Shown: piece by piece, positions 1 through 9,040 of the stretch
Numbering within the stretch: the stretch's first letter is position 1
Layout: each line of letters begins with the position of its first letter
Assembly (NCBI GenBank): GCA_024276735.1
Contig: JAJRWQ010000064.1
Location: 1-38,014 of the forward strand
Length of the DNA stretch: 38,014 nt
Direction: 5' to 3'
DNA from: Actinomycetes bacterium
GTDB lineage: Bacteria > Actinomycetota > Thermoleophilia > BMS3ABIN01
Translations under genes and position numbers: made by a program
Notes under the pieces: model-generated
Told to the model about the DNA's origin: nothing
The model's database searches: none
The model's input: the letters and a program-made list of their open reading frames with translations, nothing else

Positions 1-429
1 GACTGGCGGGCGCTGATGCGCACCGTCGATGCCGAGAGCCGTCCCGGGGACGAGCTGCTGTGTTTCAACCTTCACGGCTGCAGCATCGCCGCCGACTACT
101 ACCTCGAATCTCCCCTGCCGCTGGCGGGCGGCTTCCTCGACTGGCCGGACCACGTCTTCTTCATGCCGGCGGGGAAGCGGTGGACCGGGTACGCCAGCGG
201 GTACTGGGCCGGCACCGGCGAGGGCGAGGCGCTTACCGGGGTAGAGCTGGAAGCGAGGATGGAGTCGGACGTGGGCGAGGCGAAACGCCTGTGGCTGGTG
301 GCGCCGCCGGACCTCTGCGGCGAGTACCCGTCGGTCTGCAGGACGATAGATGCCTCGTGGCAGGCGCGCCGCCGCTGGAGCTATCCGCCCCTGGAGCTGG
401 TGCTCTACGAGCGGCGCGGCGGGTCCTGA
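1..429 (+). CDS. C-terminal part of a protein extending upstream of the window; possibly a glycosyltransferase-39-like membrane protein (weak)
   Basis: Frame is open from base 1 (DWRALMRTVDAESRPGDELLCFN...) to TGA at 427-429. The 'DWR...PGDEL' style resembles the soluble C-terminal region of ArnT-like proteins, but this is not decisive. Confidence 0.5.
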   Translation, partial: DWRALMRTVDAESRPGDELLCFNLHGCSIAADYYLESPLPLAGGFLDWPDHVFFMPAGKRWTGYASGYWAGTGEGEALTGVELEARMESDVGEAKRLWLVAPPDLCGEYPSVCRTIDASWQARRRWSYPPLELVLYERRGGS

Positions 430-1451
430 CGGGAGCGGGCGGGCATCCACCCCGGGGCGCCGCGCAGCGCCGCTGCCGCCTCCTCCGGGGGCACCGTGTT
501 CACCGCCACCCCCGCCCCCAGCTCGAGCCCGCCGGGCACGGTGATCCGGGGCCGGATCTCCAGCTGCCAGTGGTAGGGACGGAACTCGCCGCGCAGGGGG
601 TAAGTATGCAGCCAGTAGTTGAAGGGGGGATCGCCCAGCTCGTTGCGCAGCCGCATGAGCACGTCCGCCAGCAGCTCGGCCGCCTCTTCCAGGCTCTCGT
701 TGTCCTCGAAGCGCGGCTGGTGGGCCCGCGGCACCAGCCAGGTCTCGAAGGGCACGCGCGAGGCGTAGGGGCAGAAGGCGACGAAGTTTTCGCTGGCGGC
801 CACCACGCGGACATGTTCCCTTTCCTCTGAGGCGATCATTTCGCAGAGCACGCAGGCGCCCTCCCGGGAGACGTGGCGCTCGAAGCCGGCCAGCTCGGCA
901 TCGACCACGGGGGGAACGAAGGGCAGGGCGAAGAGCTGCGAGTGGGGATGATCCAGGGAGGCGGCGCCGGCGGCCTTGTGGTTGCGCATCACCAGCACGT
1001 AGCGCAGGGGATCGCGGTCGCGGTATTCCCGGATGCGGTCGCGGTACGTCTCCAGCATCAGGCAGGTCTGCCCCGGCCCCACCTGCCACGGGGCCAGGTT
1101 GTGGAAGGGCGAGTCGACGATCACCTCGTGGTAGCCGTAAGCGGGGCGCTCGCCGCCGCCGGCTGCTTCCTCTTCCGGGAGGCGGTTGGCAAGAATGGGA
1201 TACTTGTTGGGAAAGACGCGGACCTTCCAGCCGGGACAGTCGCAGCCGTCGCCGTCGCGGCAGGCGCACACCTCCGGGGGCGTCTCCTGCTCGCGCCCTT
1301 CGCAAAAGGGGCAGTCGGGCTCCTGGGTGCCCGCGGCCGGCTCCCCGGGGACGGGAGCGTGCGGCCTCCTGCTGCGGCCGGCGGCAAGGATCACCCACTC
1401 GCCGGTGACGGGGTCGCGGCGCAGCACCGGCGGCGCCGGCGCCTCAGGCAT
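405..1451 (-). CDS. galT: galactose-1-phosphate uridylyltransferase
   Basis: 348 aa; RRDPVTGEWVILAAGRSRRP, CPFCEGRE, VRVFPNKYP, and the HPHSQLFALPFVPP active-site motif. Confidence 0.93.
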   Translation of the reverse strand: MPEAPAPPVLRRDPVTGEWVILAAGRSRRPHAPVPGEPAAGTQEPDCPFCEGREQETPPEVCACRDGDGCDCPGWKVRVFPNKYPILANRLPEEEAAGGGERPAYGYHEVIVDSPFHNLAPWQVGPGQTCLMLETYRDRIREYRDRDPLRYVLVMRNHKAAGAASLDHPHSQLFALPFVPPVVDAELAGFERHVSREGACVLCEMIASEEREHVRVVAASENFVAFCPYASRVPFETWLVPRAHQPRFEDNESLEEAAELLADVLMRLRNELGDPPFNYWLHTYPLRGEFRPYHWQLEIRPRITVPGGLELGAGVAVNTVPPEEAAAALRGAPGWMPARSRQDPPRRS

Positions 1452-1743
1452 GGTCCTTCGACCAGGGCTCCAGCGTCCATTGCCCGGTGCCCTCGTCCAG
1501 GGCGATATTGTAGGAACGCCCGTCGTGGCAGCGGACCTGGAAGAAAATCTTCTGCCGGCGGCTCTTTTCCGATTCCTGGCGCCAGGTCTTCTTCACCGAC
1601 AGCACCGTCAGGCGGCGGCCGTCCACCTCGAACGAGCGCGGCTGCTCGTCCTTCTTGTAGCCGGAGTAGGCGTGAACGGTGATCGGCTTGCCGCTGCCCT
1701 GCTCGCCGCCGTTCTCTTTCTTCTTGTCGTTTTCAGCACTCAT
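1444..1743 (-). CDS. small conserved hypothetical protein (SGYKKDEQPRSFEVDGRRLTV...)
   Basis: About 99 aa, overlaps the galT start (likely translational coupling). Start placed at the second Met of the ORF. Confidence 0.7.
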   Translation of the reverse strand: MSAENDKKKENGGEQGSGKPITVHAYSGYKKDEQPRSFEVDGRRLTVLSVKKTWRQESEKSRRQKIFFQVRCHDGRSYNIALDEGTGQWTLEPWSKDHA

Positions 1744-1826
1744 ATCCACCAGGAAGATTATATTAGGCGGGAGCCTTCACCGACAGCCCCGCACTGAAAG
1801 GATATTGAGTCGCCGGGGAAAACCCT

Positions 1827-3059
1827 TCACCGCAACCCTCCACTCCTCGGCCGGTCTCCTGCCTGCCGGAGGAACACCAGCAGCATCAGCGCCGCTGCCA
1901 GGCCCGTCGCCGCGCCCAGGTAAAAGGGCGCCGCCGCGCCCAGGCGGTCCCACAAAAGCCCCGCGACCAGGCTCGACGGCAGGGCGAGGACGCCGGTGAC
2001 CGCGTGGAACGCGCCCAGCGCCGTTCCCCGGCCGCCCGCGGGGGCGAGATCGGTGGTAAATGCCTTGGTCACGCCCTCGGTCATGGCCATGTAGACGCTG
2101 TAAGCGGCAAACAGCGGCCAGACGGCCGCCGCCCCGCCGGCAAGGGCGAAGCCCAGGTAGACCAGCGAGAAGAAGAGGAAGCCGGCGATGACCACGTTCT
2201 TCCTGCCCAGCCGGTCGGAGAGGCTGCCGGCAGGCATGGAGAGGGCGGCGTAGACGAGGTTGAAGAGCACGTAGGCGGCCACGGCGCCCAGGCTGGAGAG
2301 CCCCAGGTTGCGCGCGCGCAGGATGACGAAGGCGTCGCTGGAGTTGCCGAGGGCAAAGACGGCGGCGGCGGCCAGGAACAGCTTGAAGCGCCCACTGAAA
2401 TGAAAGTGCCCGCGTTCCCGCGCCGCCGGTGCCGGTCGCGACGACCGCTGCTCCCGCACCAGCAGCAGCGCCGCCACGCCGACCAGGGCGGGAATGGAAG
2501 CCAGGAGAAAGATGAGCCGGAAGCGCTCCCCCGCCAGCGCCAGCGCCGCCAGCGCCGCCAGCGAGCCCATCACCGCGCCCAGCGTGTCCATGGCCCGGTG
2601 GAAGCCGAAGGAGCGGCCACGCCGCGCCGGCGCCGTGGAGTCGGCGATCAGGGCGTCGCGGGGAGCGGTGCGGATGCCCTTGCCCAGCCGGTCGCCGAAG
2701 CGCAGCAACATCACCTGCGGCCAGGCCGAGGCCAGTGCCAGCAGCGGCTTGGTGAGCGCGGAGACGCCGTAGCCGGCGATGGTCAGGGGGAGACGGCGGC
2801 GCATGCGGTCCGAGAGCCAGCCGGAGGCGGCCTTGAGCAGGCCGGCCGTGCTCTCGGCGGTGCCCTCGATGAGCCCCACGGCGGAGAGGGGCGCGCCGAG
2901 CACCGTGGTGAGGAAGATGGGCAGCAGGGGATAGACGATCTCGCTGGAGAGGTCGGTGAGCAGGCTGGTGAGGCCGAGAACGAAGACGTTGCGGCCGACA
3001 CCGGCTACGGGCCGCTCCCGGCGGTGCCGCTGCTCCTGCCCCCGGCGATGAAGCCCCAT
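1827..3059 (-). CDS. MFS transporter
   Basis: 410 aa, about 12 hydrophobic segments; LTDLSSEIVYPLLPIFLTTVLG, GLIEGTAEST, SDRMRRRLPL typical of MFS permeases. Confidence 0.88.
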   Translation of the reverse strand: MGLHRRGQEQRHRRERPVAGVGRNVFVLGLTSLLTDLSSEIVYPLLPIFLTTVLGAPLSAVGLIEGTAESTAGLLKAASGWLSDRMRRRLPLTIAGYGVSALTKPLLALASAWPQVMLLRFGDRLGKGIRTAPRDALIADSTAPARRGRSFGFHRAMDTLGAVMGSLAALAALALAGERFRLIFLLASIPALVGVAALLLVREQRSSRPAPAARERGHFHFSGRFKLFLAAAAVFALGNSSDAFVILRARNLGLSSLGAVAAYVLFNLVYAALSMPAGSLSDRLGRKNVVIAGFLFFSLVYLGFALAGGAAAVWPLFAAYSVYMAMTEGVTKAFTTDLAPAGGRGTALGAFHAVTGVLALPSSLVAGLLWDRLGAAAPFYLGAATGLAAALMLLVFLRQAGDRPRSGGLR

Positions 3060-3062
3060 GGC

Positions 3063-3767
3063 CTAGCGGGGCGGGGTACCGGCGTGCCGCAGTATGTGCA
3101 CCAGCTGGCGGATGCTCTTTTCCGGCAGCGGCAGCGTTTCCAGGCGGCGCACGGCCGCCTCCACGTCGTACGCCGCGCGCTTGAGCTCGACCCGGCCGTC
3201 CTCCAGGATGGCGTAGCTGGCCTGGGCGATGCCGTCGCGCGGCTGGCCGACGCTGCCGACGTTGACCAGCAGCCGCTCGCCGAAGCGGCGCACGAACGGC
3301 CGGTGCGAGTGCCCGGTGAGCACGATGTCGGCGCCCGAAGCCTCCATCTCCTCGGCCAGCTCGCCGGCGGGCGTGTCCGGGGTGAGGTACCTGAAGAGAT
3401 GGTCGCTGGGGGCGGCATGCACCGCCAGCACCGGCCTGCCGCCGGACTGGAACGCCAGCTAGGTGGGGGCTGCTCCCAGGAATTCCAGCTCTTCGTCGTC
3501 CAGGACGCTCCACATGTACTCGCGGGTCTCCACCGAGAGGTGGCGGAAGGCCTCGCCGCAGTGGCAGTCGGTGCGGAAGGCCACGGCGTTGTCATGGTTG
3601 CCGCGGACGCGCAGCACGCCGTCCCGGCGGAAGAACTCGATGCAGGGAGAGGGATCGGGGCCGTAATCGACGATGTCGCCCAGGCAGACGACAGCGTCAC
3701 GGCTCTCGTCGATCGCTTCCAGGGCGTAGGGGTTGGCGTGGATGTCGGAGAGCACCAGGTACTTCAT
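3063..3767 (-). CDS. YfcE-type metallophosphoesterase interrupted by one in-frame TAG (3459-3461)
   Basis: N-terminal half MKYLVLSDIHANPYALEAI...CLGDIVDYGP...VRGNHDNA; C-terminal half VLAVHAAPSD...DIVLTGHSHRPF...VNVGSVGQPRDG. Both halves are in the same frame, separated only by TAG. Confidence 0.85.
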
Positions 3768-3832
3768 GGGGCAAATATATCACACGCCGCCGCCGGCAAA
3801 GGGGGCAGCGAGCCGCGGTGGCCACCCCCGGC

Positions 3833-4333
3833 TCAGCAGGGAGGATCGCCCGGCGGCAGGCCCTCGGGCGGTTCTCTCTCCGGCCGGGGCCCGCTGTCGG
3901 CATCGGCCGGTGGCGTTTCTCCGGGCTCGTCCCGCCACTCGTCACCGGCCCGGAAGATGGTGATCCGCCGGCGCACCGCCGCTCTCAGGCGGCGGCGCAC
4001 CAGGGCCCGTACCGCCCTGCGGCCGGGCGGCGTGAGCAGCAGCAGGCCGACGGCATCGGTGACGTAGCCGGGAGCCAGCAGCAACAGCGCCGCCGACAGC
4101 GCCAGGGCGCCGTCTACCAGGGATTCCCCGGGCATGATGCCGGCGCGGACGTCGCTGCGGATGCGGGAGTAGGCGGCGCCACCCTGCCGCCGGGCCAGTG
4201 CCGCGCCGATCACGCTGACCGCCGCCAGCGACAGCAGGGTCCAGGACAGGCCGATGCGCGCGCTCACCTCGATGATGACCGCCAGTTCCACCAGGGGGAC
4301 GGTGAAGAACAGGAGCAGCAGCAAGAAGAACAT
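3833..4333 (-). CDS. fxsA: FxsA family membrane protein
   Basis: 166 aa; MFFLLLLLFFTVPLVELAVIIEVSARIGLSWTL...LLLAPGYVTDAVGLLLLTPPGR is characteristic of FxsA. Confidence 0.85.
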   Translation of the reverse strand: MFFLLLLLFFTVPLVELAVIIEVSARIGLSWTLLSLAAVSVIGAALARRQGGAAYSRIRSDVRAGIMPGESLVDGALALSAALLLLAPGYVTDAVGLLLLTPPGRRAVRALVRRRLRAAVRRRITIFRAGDEWRDEPGETPPADADSGPRPEREPPEGLPPGDPPC

Positions 4334-4403
4334 GTTTTCATTATAGGGTAACCGCCGCCGCGCCGGGGCGGGCGTTCGTGCCGGCGCCGGCCGCTGCCTG
4401 CGC

Positions 4404-4757
4404 TCACGCGGGTGGAGCCGTTACCTGTTCCCGTCCCTTCTGGCCGGCGAAGGCCAGGTAGAAGAGCAGCACCCAGGTGGCTATGGGAAGGATGATGGCG
4501 ACGCCTATCCAGCCGGGATGTCCCAGGAGGGCGGCGATGCGCATCCAGACGACGGCGCTCCAGACGATGTTGACCACGGGGATGAAAAAGAGAACCGCGT
4601 ACCAGAGCGGCCGGTCGATCATCGCGCAGAGCAACAGCAGGTTCAGCACGGGCACGAAGGCCACCCAGGGGTTTTCCATTCCCAGCCGGTCGGCGATGCG
4701 GTAGGTGCAGAAGGCGGCGTACAGGTAGAAAAGCGCGTAGATGAAAATGTCGAGCAT
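4404..4757 (-). CDS. small polytopic membrane protein (DUF5684-like)
   Basis: 117 aa; YRIADRLGMENPWVAFVPVLNLLLLCAMIDRPLWY...FIPVVNIVW... Confidence 0.75.
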   Translation of the reverse strand: MLDIFIYALFYLYAAFCTYRIADRLGMENPWVAFVPVLNLLLLCAMIDRPLWYAVLFFIPVVNIVWSAVVWMRIAALLGHPGWIGVAIILPIATWVLLFYLAFAGQKGREQVTAPPA

Positions 4758-5024
4758 GATGCCTCCCCTCGTGGCCGGCAGCCCCGGCCGTCAAATGCCC
4801 CGGGGGCCGTCTTGCCGGATCATGCCCCGCTCCGCGACGGGTGCCGTCGGCAGCGGCAGGGCGCTTCCTTGTTCCAGTTGCTTTCGGCAGGGAGGGCGGC
4901 CGGCTTGAGGCAGTGAGGGTAAGCGGACCGGCCCGGGGCTTACGTCCGGTGCATGGCGTATGATCGGTGGAGACATGGAGCAGCGACGGCGGTAGAATAC
5001 GGGGAAAGCGGAGTGGAGGCGGAC

Positions 5025-6854
5025 ATGGACCACGTGCACCTGAAGCGGAAGCTGGAAAGCCTGGACGGCCGGGGTTACAAGGCCTACAAGCAGATCCGGG
5101 GGGCCTATTCCTTTCATCGCTTCACCCTGTTCATCGATTACGTGCAGGGGGATCCCTACGCCGCCCCCTCGCGGCTGCGGGTCAGGGTACCCCGCGAGGC
5201 ATCGGGCTTCCCCCCGGCGCTCAGCGAGGGCAGGGCCCGGCGCGTGGCCCTGGAGGACTACCTGGCGCGTGCCTTTCGCGCCGCCATCCGCAAGCACGTC
5301 AAGGGCCGGCGCGGCAGCGGCCGGTCGGGGATGGTGGACATCGACAGCGGCGGCCAGGAGATACTGGAACGGACGGCGGCGCTGGTCACGGACGAGTTCG
5401 TGGAGCTGCGTTTCGTGGTGGGCCTGCCGGCGGCCGGCAGGCGCTGTCTCGGCCGGGAGGCCCAGGCGATCCTGGGCGGCGAGGTGCCCGTCCTGGTGGA
5501 AGAATCTCTTTCCCACGGCTCGCTGGACGCCGGGTCGGTGAAGGCGCACGTGGAGGCAGCCGAGGACCAGCAGGCGCTGCGAGAGCTGCTGGCGGAGTCG
5601 GGGCTGGTGGCCTTCGTCGCCGACGGGGCGGTGCTGCCGAGGGAGAGCGGCGTCAGCGACCTGCCCCTGGGGCGGGGGCGGGTGGTGGAGTTCCGGGCGC
5701 CGGCGGAGCTCAGGGTGGAATTCGACCTCCCCAACCGCGGCCGGGTGGGCGGCATGGGCATTCCCGAGGGCGTCACCCTGGTTACCGGCGGCGGCTACCA
5801 CGGCAAGTCGACCCTGCTGAAGGCGCTGGAGCGGGGCGTGTACGATCACGTTCCCGGCGACGGCCGCGAACTGGTGGTCACCCGCGCCGACGCCGTGAAG
5901 ATCAGGGCCGAGGACGGCCGCCGGGTGGAAAAGGTGGACATCAGCCCCTTAATCGCCGACCTTCCCTTCGACGCCGACACCACCGCCTTCTCCACCGAGA
6001 ACGCCAGCGGCAGCACGTCCCAGGCCGCCAACATCGTCGAGGCCCTGGAGGTAGGCTCCCGGCTGCTGCTCATCGACGAAGACACCTCGGCGACCAACTT
6101 CATGATCCGGGATGAAATGATGCAGCGGTTGATCGCCAAGGAAAAGGAGCCCATCACGCCCTTCATCGACCAGGTGGACACCCTGTACCGCGAGCACGGT
6201 GTCTCCACGGTCCTGGTCATGGGCGGCTCGGGTGATTACTTCGAGGTGGCGGACACGGTGATCGCCATGGAGAACTACCAGCCGAAAGTAGTCACGCAGC
6301 AGGCGCGGGAGATAGTCGCCTCGCACCCGGGGCGCCGCCGGCGGGAGGGCGGCGGGCGCTTCGGGGCGCTGGTGGAGAGGTGTCCCCGGCCCGGCTGCAT
6401 CGACCCGGCGCGCGGCCGCAAGGAAAAGGTTTCGGTGCGGGGGACGAAGACGATCGTCTTCGGCAGCGAAACCGTGGACGTGGGGCTGGTGGAGCAGCTG
6501 GTCGACGAGAGCCAGGCGCGGGCCATCGCGGAGATGGCGCGCCACGCCGTGCGCGCGGGTTATGTCGACGGCGACACCTCGATGCGCGAGCTGTTGGCGC
6601 GGGTGCTTGCCGACGTGGAGCAGGGCGGGCTGGACGTGATTTCCCCCCACATCGCCCAGGGAGCGCCCACGGGTGCCCATCCCGGCGACTTCGCCCTTCC
6701 CCGGGGCTTCGAGCTGGCGGCGATGCTCAATCGCCTGCGCAGCCTGCGAATCGAGCAGCGCCGCCCGGCGGCCGGGACCCCCTGCACGGCCGCCGGGCAC
6801 GCCCCCGGCACCCGGTGTGCGGCCGGCAGCCCGGGCCGCTCCCCGCCGGGTTAA
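5025..6854 (+). CDS. ABC-class ATPase (PF09818-type P-loop protein)
   Basis: About 609 aa from ATG 5025 (GGAGG upstream); YKQIRGAYSFHRFTLFIDYVQGDPYAAPSRLRVRVP, GGGYHGKSTLLKALERGVYDHVPGDGRE, LLLIDEDTSATNFMIRD. Confidence 0.88.
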   Translation: MDHVHLKRKLESLDGRGYKAYKQIRGAYSFHRFTLFIDYVQGDPYAAPSRLRVRVPREASGFPPALSEGRARRVALEDYLARAFRAAIRKHVKGRRGSGRSGMVDIDSGGQEILERTAALVTDEFVELRFVVGLPAAGRRCLGREAQAILGGEVPVLVEESLSHGSLDAGSVKAHVEAAEDQQALRELLAESGLVAFVADGAVLPRESGVSDLPLGRGRVVEFRAPAELRVEFDLPNRGRVGGMGIPEGVTLVTGGGYHGKSTLLKALERGVYDHVPGDGRELVVTRADAVKIRAEDGRRVEKVDISPLIADLPFDADTTAFSTENASGSTSQAANIVEALEVGSRLLLIDEDTSATNFMIRDEMMQRLIAKEKEPITPFIDQVDTLYREHGVSTVLVMGGSGDYFEVADTVIAMENYQPKVVTQQAREIVASHPGRRRREGGGRFGALVERCPRPGCIDPARGRKEKVSVRGTKTIVFGSETVDVGLVEQLVDESQARAIAEMARHAVRAGYVDGDTSMRELLARVLADVEQGGLDVISPHIAQGAPTGAHPGDFALPRGFELAAMLNRLRSLRIEQRRPAAGTPCTAAGHAPGTRCAAGSPGRSPPG

Positions 6855-6965
6855 ATATTCCTGTATATCGGCAGCGGTTCAGGTAGAATATGTGTATAGA
6901 AAACGGCCGGTTTGCCGATCCAGAACGTACGTCCGGCAGACTGCAAAACTAGGCAAGGGGTTGAA

Positions 6966-7658
6966 ATGGCCAACGAGGAGATAAAAAGGGCATCGCTGGA
7001 GGAAAAGGAAGCAAAGAGCCTGGAAATCATCGGGGAAGCACTGAAGCGCTTCGATGGCGAGATGGCTACCACTTTCACCGGCGGCAAGGATTCGCTCGTC
7101 CTGTTACACCTTTTTAAGCGGGCGGGAGAGGGCAAGGTTCCGGTGCCGGTGCTGAACCTCGACACCACGGTGAAGTTCAAGGAGGTCATCGCCTTCAGGG
7201 ATCGCATGGCCAGGGAGTGGGACCTGGACCTGATCATCACCACCAACCATGAAGGATTGAAGCAGGTAGAGATCGCCAAGGACCGGGAAAAGTGTTGCCA
7301 CCTGCTGAAGACCGAGGCCATCAACATGGCCATCGAGAAGCATGGCTGGAAGGCCCTGGCCACCGGCGTTCGCTGGGACGAACAGCCGGCCCGCGAGGGC
7401 GAGGAGTATTTCTCCGAGCGCCCCGGCCACACCCGGATCCAGCCGATCCTGCATTTCAGCGAGCTTGACATCTGGGCCTACATCGAGAAGTACGATCTTC
7501 CTTACTGCGAGCTGTACGACCAGGGCTACCGCAGCCTGGGCTGCGAGCCCTGCACCGTCAAGAGCACCCAGCCCCGGGGCGTGGGCTACGAGCGCGAGGG
7601 CCGCTCGCAGGAAAAGGAAAAGATCATGGACCAGCTGCGCGAGCTCGGCTACTTCTAG
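6966..7658 (+). CDS. cysH: phosphoadenylyl/adenylyl sulfate reductase family protein
   Basis: TTFTGGKDSLVLLHL P-loop; CC (EKCCHLLKTE) and later CEPC, consistent with a 4Fe-4S APS-reductase-type protein; AGGGG upstream of ATG 6966. Confidence 0.85.
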   Translation: MANEEIKRASLEEKEAKSLEIIGEALKRFDGEMATTFTGGKDSLVLLHLFKRAGEGKVPVPVLNLDTTVKFKEVIAFRDRMAREWDLDLIITTNHEGLKQVEIAKDREKCCHLLKTEAINMAIEKHGWKALATGVRWDEQPAREGEEYFSERPGHTRIQPILHFSELDIWAYIEKYDLPYCELYDQGYRSLGCEPCTVKSTQPRGVGYEREGRSQEKEKIMDQLRELGYF

Positions 7659-7782
7659 CCGCAGCCGCAAAGCCGCTATCCCTTCCCTCCCCGGCGGCGG
7701 GAGGTGATCCCGCGCTTGCAGGCGCCGGGCGCTGGCCTGCGGCCGGGTTGGCGTCGCTGCTGCCGGCGATTATCATTGAGCC

Positions 7783-7977
7783 ATGGAATGCTTACGTGAA
7801 GACGAGAACCTCGAGCGCTGCAACTGTACGTACGAACCGTGTGAGCGCAAGGGCATCTGCTGCGAGTGCATCGCCTACCACCGGCGCCAGCAGCAACTGC
7901 CGGCTTGTTAGTTCCCGCCCGAGGTGGAGAAGACCTACGATCGTTCGATCAGGCGCTTTTGCGAGATACAGCGCTGA
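7783..7977 (+). CDS. DUF6485-like small Cys-rich protein interrupted by one in-frame TAG (7909-7911)
   Basis: Manual translation: [42 protein letters not shown][TAG][21 protein letters not shown], then TGA. Too short for the supplied ORF track. Confidence 0.75.
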
Positions 7978-8090
7978 ACCGGCGCGGCGGCCTGGCCGCG
8001 GCGGCGGGGCGGTGACGGACAGGGACGAAAGTCCCGCGGCTGCAAGGCGTCGTGGCAGCGGCGCCCGGCGGGCGGCGAAAGGCTGAGGTG

Positions 8091-8294
8091 ATGTCGAACT
8101 TCCGCAAGCAACTGGCCCTGGTCTGGACCGTGGTGTGCATCTCGGGGCTGTCGATCTTTCTCTTCCAGTTCTACCATCCCGCCCTGCCCGGGTACGGCGG
8201 CACCAGCGGCGTGGGCATTACCATCGTCTTCTGGTTCCTTGCCTGGGCGGTGCCGATGGCGGCGATTCTCTTTGCCGGGCGCCGGAAGGAGTGA
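8091..8294 (+). CDS. small two-TM membrane protein
   Basis: 67 aa MSNFRKQLALVWTVVCISGLSIFLFQFYHP...; AGGTG near ATG; stop overlaps the next GTG start. Confidence 0.65.
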   Translation: MSNFRKQLALVWTVVCISGLSIFLFQFYHPALPGYGGTSGVGITIVFWFLAWAVPMAAILFAGRRKE

Positions 8295-8833
8295 GTAGCG
8301 CCGTGGGATCCCCCCGCGTCCTCCTGCTGGCAGTGCTGCTCCTGGCGGCGAGCGTCGTATCGATCGCCACCGCCCTGCTTGTCTCCCGGTCCCTGGTTTC
8401 CAACCAGGCGTCCCCGGCGCCCGGTGTGGGAGAGGCGGCTGACGCCGCCGCCGCGGCCGGCCTGGCAGAGGTGATCGCCAACCTGGCGGGGCCCGGCGAG
8501 ACGGTCGAGAGGACGCAGCTCGCCGACATCGATGGCGACGGCAACCCCGAGGCCCTGGTGTCGGTGCGCAAGCCGGGCGAGGATCGCCGGCTCGACTGGT
8601 ACCTCTTCCGCCTGCAGGGCGAGGAGGCGCCGCGCGAGCTGTTCAGCCGCAAGGGAGTACTGCAGGGGGAAGTGGAAGTAGCGGGGCCGCGCATCGTCGA
8701 GAGCGAAGGCCTTTACGGCGAGGGCGACGCGCCTTGCTGCCCCAGCAGGACGAAGCACAGTTTCTACGCTTGGGAACGGGGCGCACTGACGCTCGTGTCC
8801 ACCGAGGTATCGCCGGCGGGGGCCGCTCCCTGA
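8291..8833 (+). CDS. membrane-anchored hypothetical protein with VCBS/EF-hand-like DIDGDGNPEALV segment
   Basis: GTG at 8291 with GGAAGGAG upstream; N-terminal TM; ADIDGDGNPEALVSV. Confidence 0.65.
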   Translation: MSSAVGSPRVLLLAVLLLAASVVSIATALLVSRSLVSNQASPAPGVGEAADAAAAAGLAEVIANLAGPGETVERTQLADIDGDGNPEALVSVRKPGEDRRLDWYLFRLQGEEAPRELFSRKGVLQGEVEVAGPRIVESEGLYGEGDAPCCPSRTKHSFYAWERGALTLVSTEVSPAGAAP

Positions 8834-8845
8834 CCGCCGCGGGGC

Positions 8846-9040
8846 CTATTGCCCCCGGATCAGCTTGAGTGCTGCCAGGCGATCACGCAGCACCCGTTCG
8901 TGGCCCTGCTCCCAGGTGACGAGCTGTTCGAAGAAGGAGCGGGTTTCCGGGTCCTCGGCCATCTCGGCACCGCGCCGGTACTTTTCCGCTGCCCTTTTCT
9001 CGTCCTCGATGGCTTCCTCGATGAGTTCTATCAGGTCCAA
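8846..9040 (-). CDS. minimal ferritin-like (rubrerythrin half-domain) protein
   Basis: 64 aa from a TTG start with GGGAGG; EEAIEDEKRAAEKYRRGAEMAEDPETRSFFEQLVTWEQGHERVL has E...EK..Y and ExxH spacing of one ferritin-like hairpin. Confidence 0.7.
   Translation of the reverse strand: MDLIELIEEAIEDEKRAAEKYRRGAEMAEDPETRSFFEQLVTWEQGHERVLRDRLAALKLIRGQ

Noticed and set aside
2004-4067. 687-aa plus-strand ORF antisense to the MFS and metallophosphoesterase genes
   Set aside because: Shadow ORF typical of GC-rich DNA; low-complexity composition with no recognisable motif, and both antisense genes are clearly real.
7686-7704. Rho-independent terminator after cysH (CCTCCC...GGGAGG hairpin)
   Set aside because: No following T-tract; GC-rich inverted repeats are frequent by chance here.
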